DNA of 6,237 bases from Agromyces sp. (GTDB taxonomy: Bacteria; Actinomycetota; Actinomycetes; Actinomycetales; Microbacteriaceae): contig JAPSJU010000121.1 in assembly GCA_031178025.1 (NCBI GenBank), positions 1-6,237 on the forward strand, in the 5' to 3' direction. Positions 1 to 6,046 of this stretch are shown here, one piece after another (within the stretch, counting starts at the first letter, position 1; each line of letters begins with the position of its first letter). The notes beneath the pieces are model-generated. The model had not been told where the DNA came from, made no database searches, and saw only the letters and a list, made by a program, of their open reading frames with translations. A program made the translations under genes and the position numbers.

Positions 1-26
1 TCGGATTTGGGCAGGTAGTCGTTCAT
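1..26 (-). CDS. Start of an unidentified gene downstream of lysS (partial)
   Basis: The minus strand has an ATG at 26-24 followed by codons reading MNDYLPKS before the window ends. A strong Shine-Dalgarno match (AAGGGAG) lies seven bases upstream, which is the main reason for accepting it as a real start. It follows lysS after only 34 bases in the same direction and nothing like a terminator lies between, so it is probably co-transcribed with lysS. Eight residues are too few to name a family, and I do not recognise the sequence. Confidence 0.6.
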
Positions 27-33
27 GCTGCGG

Positions 34-40
34 CTCCCTT
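34..40 (-). promoter_or_regulatory. Ribosome binding site of the partial left-edge gene
   Basis: AAGGGAG on the minus strand, with a seven-base spacer (CCGCAGC) to the ATG at 26-24. It is one of the best Shine-Dalgarno matches in the window and supports a true gene start at the left edge. Confidence 0.6.
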
Positions 41-60
41 CGAGGGCTGGTGCACGCGGG

Positions 61-1578
61 TCACTTGACGAGGGGGAAGAGGATCGTCTCACGGATGCCG
101 AGACCCGTGAGCGCCATGAGCAGGCGGTCGATGCCCATGCCCATGCCGCCCGTCGGCGGCATGCCGAACTCGAGGGCCCTCAGGAACTCCTCGTCGAGGC
201 GCATCGCCTCGGGATCGCCGCCGGCGGCGAGCTTCGCCTGCTCGACGAAGCGATCGCGCTGCACGACCGGGTCGATGAGCTCGGAGTACCCCGTCGCGAG
301 CTCGAAGCCGCGGACGTAGAGGTCCCACTTCTCGACGACGCCCGGGATGGAGCGGTGCGCGCGCACGAGCGGCGAGGTGTCGAGCGGGAAGTCCATGACG
401 AAGGTGGGGCGCTCGAGCCGCGGCTTCACGTGGTGCTCCCAGAGCTCCTCGACGTACTTGCCGGGCAGGGGGTGGTCGATCTCGATGCCCGCGGCGTCGG
501 CGAACTCCTTGAGGCGCCCCATCGGCGTCTCGGCGGTGACCTGTTCGCCGACGGCCTCGGAGAGCGAGTCGTACATCGAGAGCCGCTCCCATTCGCCGCC
601 GAGGTCGAACGCGGTGCCGTCGGCCCAGGTCACGACGTGCGAGCCCGAGACGGCGATCGCGGCATCCTGGATCAGCTGCTGGGTGAGATCGGCGATCGAG
701 TGGTAGTCGCCGTACGCCTCGTACGCCTCGAGCATCGCGAACTCGGGGCTGTGCGTCGAGTCGGCGCCCTCGTTGCGGAAGTTGCGGTTGATCTCGAAGA
801 CGCGCTCGATGCCGCCGACGACCGCGCGCTTCAGGTACAGCTCGGGTGCGATCCGCAGGTAGAGCTCGGTGTCGAACGCGTTCGAACGCGTCACGAAGGG
901 GCGGGCGGATGCCCCGCCGTGCATGACCTGCAGCATCGGCGTCTCGACCTCGATGAAGCCGAGGGAGTCGAACGTGCGGCGGAGGCTCGCGTTGACCTTG
1001 GCGCGATCGATGACGTTCCGTCGCGACTGCTCGCGGGCGATGAGGTCGAGGTAGCGGCTGCGAACGCGCGTCTCCTCGGAGAGCTCGTTGTGCAGGTTCG
1101 GCAGCGGGAGGATCGCCTTCGACGCCATGCGCCACTCCTTCACCATGATCGACAGCTCGCCGCGGCGGCTCGTGATGACCTCTCCCGCCACGAAGACGTG
1201 GTCGCCGAGGTCGACGAGCTCCTTCCACTCGGCGAGCGGCTCGGCGCCCACCTCGGCGAGCGAGACCATCGCCTGGATGCGGCTGCCGTCGCCGGACTGG
1301 AGGGTGGCGAAGCAGAGCTTGCCCGTGTTGCGCGAATGCACGACGCGGCCGGCGACGCCGACCTGCTCGCCGCTCGCCTCGTCGACGCCGAGGCCGACGA
1401 AGCGATCGCGCACCTCGGGGATCGTCGCCGTGATCGGGAGGCGCACGGGGTACGCGCCGAAGGCGAGGTCATCGGATGACGCGATCAGGCGATCGCGCTT
1501 CGCGAGCCGGATCGCCTTCTGCTCCGAGATCTCCTCGGCAGTGGGCTCGACTGCGGCATCCGTGTGGTTCTCGGCCAT
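61..1578 (-). CDS. lysS: Lysine--tRNA ligase, class II (LysS)
   Basis: A 505-residue cytoplasmic enzyme that activates lysine with ATP and loads it onto tRNA-Lys; the length is normal for the family. The N-terminal OB-fold anticodon-binding domain lies at about residues 70-155. The class II catalytic domain follows, with motif 1 around FIEVETPMLQ (208-217), motif 2 around FRNEGADSTHSPEF (267-280) and motif 3 at GMPPTGGMGMGIDRLL (472-487). The protein ends in the usual ETILFPLV. It differs from the E. coli pattern as THSPEF instead of RHNPEF and ELATGYSEL instead of EIGNGFSEL, which I recall as the actinobacterial form. The ATG at 1578-1576 was chosen because MAENHTD begins a typical N-terminus and a GAGAGA purine tract precedes it. 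The reading frame stays open further upstream into panC, but only as a shadow of that gene. It follows panC after 73 bases and may have its own promoter. panD and coaX, found between panC and lysS in M. tuberculosis, are absent. Confidence 0.97.
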   Translation of the reverse strand: MAENHTDAAVEPTAEEISEQKAIRLAKRDRLIASSDDLAFGAYPVRLPITATIPEVRDRFVGLGVDEASGEQVGVAGRVVHSRNTGKLCFATLQSGDGSRIQAMVSLAEVGAEPLAEWKELVDLGDHVFVAGEVITSRRGELSIMVKEWRMASKAILPLPNLHNELSEETRVRSRYLDLIAREQSRRNVIDRAKVNASLRRTFDSLGFIEVETPMLQVMHGGASARPFVTRSNAFDTELYLRIAPELYLKRAVVGGIERVFEINRNFRNEGADSTHSPEFAMLEAYEAYGDYHSIADLTQQLIQDAAIAVSGSHVVTWADGTAFDLGGEWERLSMYDSLSEAVGEQVTAETPMGRLKEFADAAGIEIDHPLPGKYVEELWEHHVKPRLERPTFVMDFPLDTSPLVRAHRSIPGVVEKWDLYVRGFELATGYSELIDPVVQRDRFVEQAKLAAGGDPEAMRLDEEFLRALEFGMPPTGGMGMGIDRLLMALTGLGIRETILFPLVK

Positions 1579-1613
1579 CGTTCTCTCTCGTTGCGCGGAA
1601 ACGTGCGTGCCCC

Positions 1614-1642
1614 AGCCTACTTGGGCGGAGCTGGGCGGTTCA
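1614..1642 (-). promoter_or_regulatory. Possible promoter of lysS
   Basis: The 73-base gap between panC and lysS (1579-1651) is the only non-overlapping junction after folK apart from the left edge. On the minus strand it holds TAGGCT (1619-1614), a good actinobacterial -10 of the TANNNT type. A weak -35 candidate, TGAACC (1642-1637), matches TTGACA at about three of six positions, with a 17-base spacer. The transcript would carry a leader of roughly 28 bases. The position fits a separate start for lysS, but the -35 is poor and short TANNNT words occur by chance. Confidence 0.3.
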
Positions 1643-1651
1643 CGGGCGCGG

Positions 1652-2518
1652 TCAGCCGAGGGTGATGGTCGCGTTGTCGATGAGGCGCGTGGCGCCGACC
1701 CGCGCGGCGACGAGCATGACGACCTCGCCCCTGGCGTCGTCGTCGACCGGCAGGAAGGTCTGCGGATCGACGACGACGAGGTAGTCGAGGGTGACGTCGT
1801 CGTGATCGCCGAACGCGGCGGTTCCCTCGGCGAGCACCTCCGCCAGGCCGTCGCCGGACGCGGCATCCCCGGCACGCAATGCCTCGGAGAGCGTGAGCGC
1901 CGCCGCCCGCTGCCCCGGGTCGAGGTAGCGATTGCGGCTCGAGAGGGCGAGACCGTCGGGTTCCCGCACCGTCGGCACGACCTCGATCGACACCGGCACG
2001 TCGAGGTCCCGGACCATGCGCCGCACGAGGAACACCTGCTGCGCGTCCTTCTGGCCGAACAGGGCGACGTCGGGACCGACGATGTGCAGCAGCTTGCTGA
2101 CGACCGTGAGCATCCCGTCGAAGTGGCCCGGCCGCGACGCGCCCTCGTAGAGCGTGCCGACGTGACCGGCGGTGACGCGGGTCTCCGTCTCGCCGTTCGG
2201 GTACATCTCAGCGGCCGCCGGGGCGAAGACGAGGTCGACGCCGAGCGCGGTGAGCGCGGCGACATCCGCGTCGAGGGTGCGGGGGTAGCGGTCGAGGTCC
2301 TCGTTCGCCCCGAACTGCAGCGGGTTCACGAAGATCGAGACCACCACGACGTCGGCGAGCTCGCGGGCCCGCCGCACGAGTGCGAAGTGCCCCTCGTGCA
2401 GCGCCCCCATGGTGGGGACGAGGGCCACGGATGCTCCGCGCGCGCGCTGCCCGGCCACCATCGCGCGCAGTTCCCCGATGGTCGGCGCCACGCGTGCACC
2501 GGCGGTGACCTCCGTCAC
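1652..2518 (-). CDS. panC: Pantothenate synthetase (PanC)
   Basis: A 288-residue cytoplasmic enzyme that joins pantoate and beta-alanine using ATP, through a pantoyl-adenylate, to give pantothenate, the precursor of coenzyme A. Length is normal. The family landmarks are in order: PTMGALHEGH at 35-44 (the HxGH nucleotide-binding motif), SIFVNPLQFG at 61-70, GHFDGM at 131-136, GQKDAQQ at 155-161 (its lysine, 157, corresponds to a catalytic-site lysine in known structures), PTVREPDGLA at 182-191 and SSRNRYL at 193-199 (KMSKS-like loop). The start is GTG, fused to the TGA of the upstream DUF2520 gene as GTGA, with GGGAGG six bases upstream. The next possible ATG (residue 20) would cut into the first strand region. 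Translation is probably coupled to the upstream gene. panB and panD are not in the window, so the pathway must be completed elsewhere in the genome or from outside. Confidence 0.97.
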   Translation of the reverse strand: MTEVTAGARVAPTIGELRAMVAGQRARGASVALVPTMGALHEGHFALVRRARELADVVVVSIFVNPLQFGANEDLDRYPRTLDADVAALTALGVDLVFAPAAAEMYPNGETETRVTAGHVGTLYEGASRPGHFDGMLTVVSKLLHIVGPDVALFGQKDAQQVFLVRRMVRDLDVPVSIEVVPTVREPDGLALSSRNRYLDPGQRAAALTLSEALRAGDAASGDGLAEVLAEGTAAFGDHDDVTLDYLVVVDPQTFLPVDDDARGEVVMLVAARVGATRLIDNATITLG

Positions 2519-3276
2519 TCGCGACCTCCCAGCGGCCCCTCATCGGTTCGGGCCCCGTCGATCGTACCCGCGCCGTCGACGAGCGGCCCGCCGTCGTGTC
2601 GGGCGAGCGCGTTCTCGACGGTGCTGCGCACGAGGTGGGCGAGCACCGCACCCGGGCGGCCGACGCCGATGCCCGCGAGCAGCGTGCTCGCCTGGTCGAC
2701 GATCGCGCTCGAGAAGGAGACCGCCGTGTCGATCGCCTCGGCGTACGCGGGCCGGTCCGCCTCGGCCACGACGAAGGGCTCCCCGCCCATCTCGACGACG
2801 AGCGCCTGCGCGATGGGGAGCACCGGGCTGGGCGCGGTGACGGCGAACCACGTGCCAGGCAGTCGGGCCAGGTCGATGCTCGTTCCCGTGAACGCCATCG
2901 CGGGATGCACCGCGAGCGGGATGGCGCCCGCGCGCCACGCGGGCTCGAGCACCGAGGTGCCGAACCGCGCCGCGGTGTGCATCACGAGCTGGCCAGGACG
3001 CCAGACGCCCGCTTCCGCGAGGCCCGCGACGAGCCGGCCGAGCTCGGCCTCCGGCACGGCGAGCATCACGAGCTCGCTGCGTTCGACGATGTCGGGGATC
3101 GCCAGCACGGGCACCGCCGGCAGCATCGCCGCCGCTCGTTCCCGGCTCGCCTCGGACACCGCCGCGATGCCCGTGAGCGCGTGACCGGCTCCGGCGAGGG
3201 ACGCCGCGAGCACGGCGCCCACCCGCCCGGCGCCGATCGTGCCGACGCCGAGTCGGCCGGCCCGCTCAGCCGGCAT
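2515..3276 (-). CDS. Rossmann-like and DUF2520 protein, candidate ketopantoate reductase
   Basis: A 253-residue protein with an N-terminal NAD(P)-binding Rossmann fold. VGTIGAGRVGAVLA (11-24) carries the GxGxxG loop, and LVMLAVPE (69-76) looks like the strand-4 region of the same fold. A middle part has HTAARFG (100-106) and AVHPAMAFTGT (122-132), which match the Rossmann-like/DUF2520 family (Rv3603c type in M. tuberculosis). The DUF2520 helical domain runs from about 150 to 225, followed by a Gly/Asp-rich tail of about 28 residues. Its placement directly before panC, with a GTGA overlap, suggests the NADPH-dependent reduction of ketopantoate to pantoate; I recall the PanG reductases of Francisella and Enterococcus as possibly related, but am not certain. 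The positions where I expect HTSG, YHAA and ASN in relatives read HTAA, YAEA and SFS here. The ATG at 3276 is preceded by GGAG at seven bases and overlaps the upstream stop by 11 bases. The fold is secure; the function is inferred. Confidence 0.88.
   Translation of the reverse strand: MPAERAGRLGVGTIGAGRVGAVLAASLAGAGHALTGIAAVSEASRERAAAMLPAVPVLAIPDIVERSELVMLAVPEAELGRLVAGLAEAGVWRPGQLVMHTAARFGTSVLEPAWRAGAIPLAVHPAMAFTGTSIDLARLPGTWFAVTAPSPVLPIAQALVVEMGGEPFVVAEADRPAYAEAIDTAVSFSSAIVDQASTLLAGIGVGRPGAVLAHLVRSTVENALARHDGGPLVDGAGTIDGARTDEGPLGGRE
2525..2530 (-). promoter_or_regulatory. Ribosome binding site that fixes the GTG start of panC
   Basis: GGGAGG on the minus strand, six bases before the GTG at 2518-2516. 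It lies inside the last codons of the upstream DUF2520 gene. Its strength and spacing decide in favour of the overlapping GTG over the internal ATG at residue 20 of PanC. Confidence 0.65.
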
Positions 3277-4972
3277 GGAAGTGCTCCGCGTTCGCCGGCG
3301 ACGGAGCGCCGGACGCCGCCGCGACCTCGGCCCGCCAGTGCAGGGACGTGTCGTTCGCTGCGCGTTCGATGGCCTCCGCGGCCAGGCGCTCGAAGAGGGC
3401 GAAGGCCTCGGGGCGCTCGACGACGGGCACGACCGCCGAGACCGGTCCGGTGACCGTGTGGATGCGCACCGTCGCGAGGCGCAGCATCCGCTCGATCGGA
3501 CCGGCCGTCACGGCGACGGACTGCATGCGAGCGAGGGGAACCAGGGTGAGTCGCCGCACGAGCCAGCCGCGCCGGATGAGGGCGATGCCGCCGGTGGCCG
3601 CCCAGCCGATGCGGCGCCATGAGAACGGTCGCAGCCAGGCGCCGCGTCGTACCGTGCGCGAGTAGCCGCCGGCGCCGTCGCGCCCGGCGAGACCCGGGTC
3701 GATGAAGCGGTCGACCTCGCCGATGGCATCGGGCAGCAGCAGGGCGAGCACCCGGTGCACGTCGGCGACGGTGCCGACGGGAAGCACGAGGGTGCGCTGC
3801 GCCGCGTCATTCGAGGAGCTGACCGACTGCCCGGCCACGTTGATGCGCACGGACCACCAGCCGAACGGGCGCCAGAACAGCCACTGCGTCGCCTCGATCG
3901 CGTGGATGCGGCCGGGCGGGATGGTCTGGTTGCCCGTCGAGAGCAGGCCGTGCCCGATGCGCACGCCGTCGGGGGTGCCGGCGATGGAGTAGCGGAGCGA
4001 CTTCGTGATGCGCGACCACGCGTAGCTCACGAGGCCGATGGCCGCGGGCACGAAGGAGAACAGCATCCAGAGCTGGCCGGTCACGAGACCGGTTCCGATC
4101 AGGGCGACGAGGATGATCGCCCAGATGGTCGACCCGCCGAGCAGGGTCGAGCCGATGACCCGGCCGAGCGGAAGGTGCACGACCGATTCGGGCGGGGCGA
4201 GCGAGGGGTCGAGTTCCGGCGCGAGCAGTTCGTCGACGCGCTGCCCGATGACGGCGGCGACGGGGTTCCGGACGCCGTGCCCGTTCTCGCGCTGGACCTC
4301 GCCCGGCGCGGCGCCGTTCGGGGCGGAGGCGGGATGCATGCCGGTCGCGGCATCCGTGACGGCGGCCGCCTTCGCGGCGCGTGCACCGGATGCGAGGCGC
4401 AGGATGTCGGCGCGCAGGCCGTCGGCGAGCGACGAGCCCAGGTAGGCGAGGTGCACGTTCGCCGACTGGCCGGCCACCGAGACCTCGAGCTTCGCCGTGC
4501 CGAAGAGGCGCGCGAACAGGGGCCTCGACACGTTGATGCCCTGGATGCGGTCGAGCCTGGCGCTCCGATGCGAGCGGAAGAGGATGCCGCTGCGCACCTC
4601 GACCGCCTCGTTCGTGATGCGGAAGGTGTGCATGCGCCACGACAGCCAGAATCCCGCGATCACCGCGAGGACGACCACGGCGAGCCCGGCGATCGCCCAG
4701 CCGGTCAGCCCGTTCGAGACGATTCCGCCGATGGGATCGTTGGCCCAGTCGTCACGCCAGACGTCGACGCGCCCGTCCACGTCACGACCGAGGTCGGGCG
4801 CGAACACGACGAGGAACATGTCGACGAGGCGTTCGCGCAGGTTCGCGATGATGAAGCCGAGGACCGCGATCAGCACGAGGCCCCCGCGCAGCAGCGGGCT
4901 CGCCGGATGGAGCCGATGCCAGTCGCCGTCGGCGAGGTTCGTGACCCGGGTCGGGCGCACGGGTGTGCTCAC
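3266..4972 (-). CDS. Membrane protein with three bacterial PH-like units (YdbT type)
   Basis: A 568-residue integral membrane protein of the bPH2 (DUF304, YdbT-like) group. In order: a membrane segment at about 27-45, an acidic loop (60-80), a second segment at 91-112, a PH-like unit at about 115-195, an Ala/Gly/Pro-rich linker (197-265), two more segments at 273-298 and 300-319, a second PH-like unit at 322-413, and a third at about 445-540 without new membrane segments. The three units share a recognisable core: DRIQGINVSRPLFARLFGTA (141-160), GRIHAIEATQWLFWRPFG (354-371) and ARMQSVAVTAGPIERML (481-497). The first two also end in VAGQS. The PH units probably face the cytoplasm. Start: a GTG fused to the upstream TGA as GTGA. 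The ribosome binding site is weak (GGGCGGGG), and the frame stays open upstream only as a shadow of the neighbouring gene. In Bacillus the YdbS/YdbT pair is, as I recall, under SigW and linked to resistance to membrane-active peptides; the role here is unknown. Confidence 0.85.
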   Translation of the reverse strand: MSTPVRPTRVTNLADGDWHRLHPASPLLRGGLVLIAVLGFIIANLRERLVDMFLVVFAPDLGRDVDGRVDVWRDDWANDPIGGIVSNGLTGWAIAGLAVVVLAVIAGFWLSWRMHTFRITNEAVEVRSGILFRSHRSARLDRIQGINVSRPLFARLFGTAKLEVSVAGQSANVHLAYLGSSLADGLRADILRLASGARAAKAAAVTDAATGMHPASAPNGAAPGEVQRENGHGVRNPVAAVIGQRVDELLAPELDPSLAPPESVVHLPLGRVIGSTLLGGSTIWAIILVALIGTGLVTGQLWMLFSFVPAAIGLVSYAWSRITKSLRYSIAGTPDGVRIGHGLLSTGNQTIPPGRIHAIEATQWLFWRPFGWWSVRINVAGQSVSSSNDAAQRTLVLPVGTVADVHRVLALLLPDAIGEVDRFIDPGLAGRDGAGGYSRTVRRGAWLRPFSWRRIGWAATGGIALIRRGWLVRRLTLVPLARMQSVAVTAGPIERMLRLATVRIHTVTGPVSAVVPVVERPEAFALFERLAAEAIERAANDTSLHWRAEVAAASGAPSPANAEHFHAG

Positions 4973-5580
4973 AGCCCCGCCCGGCGCGTCTCGGCGAGGG
5001 CGACGAGTTCGTCGCGGAGCCGGTCGGCCTCCTCGACCGGGATGCCCGGCACCGTCACGCCCGTCGAGGCCGCCGCGGTCACGAACTTGAGGTCGGCGAG
5101 TCCCAGTGCGCGGGCGACGGGGCCGCGCGTGATGTCGACGAGCTGCATGCGGCCGTAGGGCACGGCGACCTGCCGCTGGAACATGATGCCACGCCGGAAC
5201 AGCAGGTCGTCCTGGCGCAGTCGGTAGGCGATCGACCGCACCCTGCGAGGCTCGAGCGCGATGCCGACGAGCGAGACGACGCCGAGCGCGACCGCCGCCC
5301 AGAGCGCCCAGGCCTGGTTCGTGGTGGCGTGCAGCACGAGCGCCGCGCCCACGAAGACCACCATGCCGATGACGGAGCCGACGACCTCGACGACGATGTA
5401 CTTCGGCGAGACCCGCAGCCATCCGGTGTCGCGCGGGGCGACGCCGGCCGCGGGTGCATCGGCGGCGGCGCGATCGTCCATGGTTCGCTCGTGTGCCGGA
5501 GCGCCCTCGGCCACCTCGCCGAGCTGGGCCTCCGTTCCAGGCGGCGGCGTCGGCGTCGGCGCGTCGGGGAGTTCAGGCAT
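4969..5580 (-). CDS. Short PH-domain membrane protein (YdbS type)
   Basis: A 203-residue protein. Residues 1-55 are rich in Pro, Ala, Asp and Glu and look disordered. Two membrane segments follow (about 61-85 and 91-109), then one bacterial PH-like domain (about 112-200) with the core PYGRMQLVDITRGPVARALG (141-160). This core resembles the third unit of the long protein encoded just downstream. The two-segment plus PH layout and pairing with a longer multi-PH partner match YdbS next to YdbT in Bacillus, so the two products probably form a complex. The ATG at 5580 overlaps the DUF3180 stop by eight bases. Purine-rich GAAGAG lies seven bases upstream, and its codons encode the acidic tail of the DUF3180 protein. 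A later start at Met34 is possible and would remove most of the disordered stretch. Function unknown. Confidence 0.85.
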   Translation of the reverse strand: MPELPDAPTPTPPPGTEAQLGEVAEGAPAHERTMDDRAAADAPAAGVAPRDTGWLRVSPKYIVVEVVGSVIGMVVFVGAALVLHATTNQAWALWAAVALGVVSLVGIALEPRRVRSIAYRLRQDDLLFRRGIMFQRQVAVPYGRMQLVDITRGPVARALGLADLKFVTAAASTGVTVPGIPVEEADRLRDELVALAETRRAGL

Positions 5581-6046
5581 GCGCGTGCTCTTCTTCCTCG
5601 GGTTCGGTGTCGTCGGGCGGGAGCGTGCAGAAGTGCTCGGCGAGCAGTCCTCCGGCCAGCAGCAGCGCCGCGCCGATGGCGGTCGCGAGCGCGAGCCACA
5701 CGGTGCCGGCGACCGGCACGACGCTGCGCGTGACGAGGAAGAGGGTGATGCCCACGCCGAATCCGAGGAGGAGGGCGCCGCTGAGGCTGCACGCCTTGGC
5801 CAGCACGGCGACGCGCATCGCGCGGAACGGGTCGAGGTGCTTGGTGGCCTTGCCCTTCACGGCGCGGCGGATGGGCCAGGCGAGCGCGACCACCATGACG
5901 GCGACGCCCGTGAGCGTGGCGGCGAGTGAGAGCGGAGGGACGATCGCCTTCTGACCGGCGGCGACGGCGGCGAGGTCGCCGAGGTAGCCCACGACGATGC
6001 CGGCCAGGGCGAAGGCGATGACGGCGGACGCGTGCGTGCGCTTCAT
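5573..6046 (-). CDS. DUF3180 family membrane protein
   Basis: A 157-residue integral membrane protein with four predicted hydrophobic segments (about 7-27, 38-57, 79-107 and 113-136). A basic loop after the second segment (RRAVKGKATKH, 60-70) suggests that loop is cytoplasmic. The stretch LAKACSLSGALLLG (82-95) and its place right after folK fit the DUF3180 family, which holds the same position in M. tuberculosis (Rv3605c, from memory). The tail is short, acidic and His-containing (TEPEEEEHAHA, 147-157). The ATG at 6046 is fused to the folK stop as ATGA and has GAGGTGG seven bases upstream. A longer open frame reaches 6163, but its extra 39 residues are Arg/Ala-rich shadow of folK. No function is known for the family; the context suggests only co-expression with folate genes. 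Confidence 0.85.
   Translation of the reverse strand: MKRTHASAVIAFALAGIVVGYLGDLAAVAAGQKAIVPPLSLAATLTGVAVMVVALAWPIRRAVKGKATKHLDPFRAMRVAVLAKACSLSGALLLGFGVGITLFLVTRSVVPVAGTVWLALATAIGAALLLAGGLLAEHFCTLPPDDTEPEEEEHAHA

Noticed and set aside
27..60. Possible hairpin or terminator between lysS and the left-edge gene
   Set aside because: Only a four-base stem with a three-base loop (CCCT CGA AGGG on the minus strand) can form, and no T tract follows. The stem overlaps a good ribosome binding site, which explains the bases better.
25..1479. Open frame of 484 codons on the plus strand opposite lysS
   Set aside because: It is antisense to an unmistakable lysS. Its protein is Arg/Ala/Glu/Asp-rich without any domain, as expected from reading a GC-rich gene backwards, and no ribosome binding site supports it.
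1579..2265. Upstream extension of the lysS frame into panC
   Set aside because: The extra residues are Ser/Arg-rich shadow of panC. MAENHTD at 1578 is a natural LysS N-terminus at the normal family length.
1088..3184. Open frame of 698 codons on the plus strand spanning lysS, panC and the DUF2520 gene
   Set aside because: It crosses three well-supported genes on the other strand and has no family resemblance. Long antisense frames are common at this GC content because stop codons are rare.
3755..5158. Open frame of 467 codons on the plus strand opposite the PH-domain genes
   Set aside because: Low-complexity Asp/Glu/Arg/His-rich translation opposite two membrane-protein genes with clear hydrophobic patterns; an antisense shadow.
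4973..5422. Extension of the long PH protein by 150 N-terminal residues
   Set aside because: The extra part is Arg/His-rich shadow of the short PH gene. The GTGA overlap gives a better start just before the first membrane segment.
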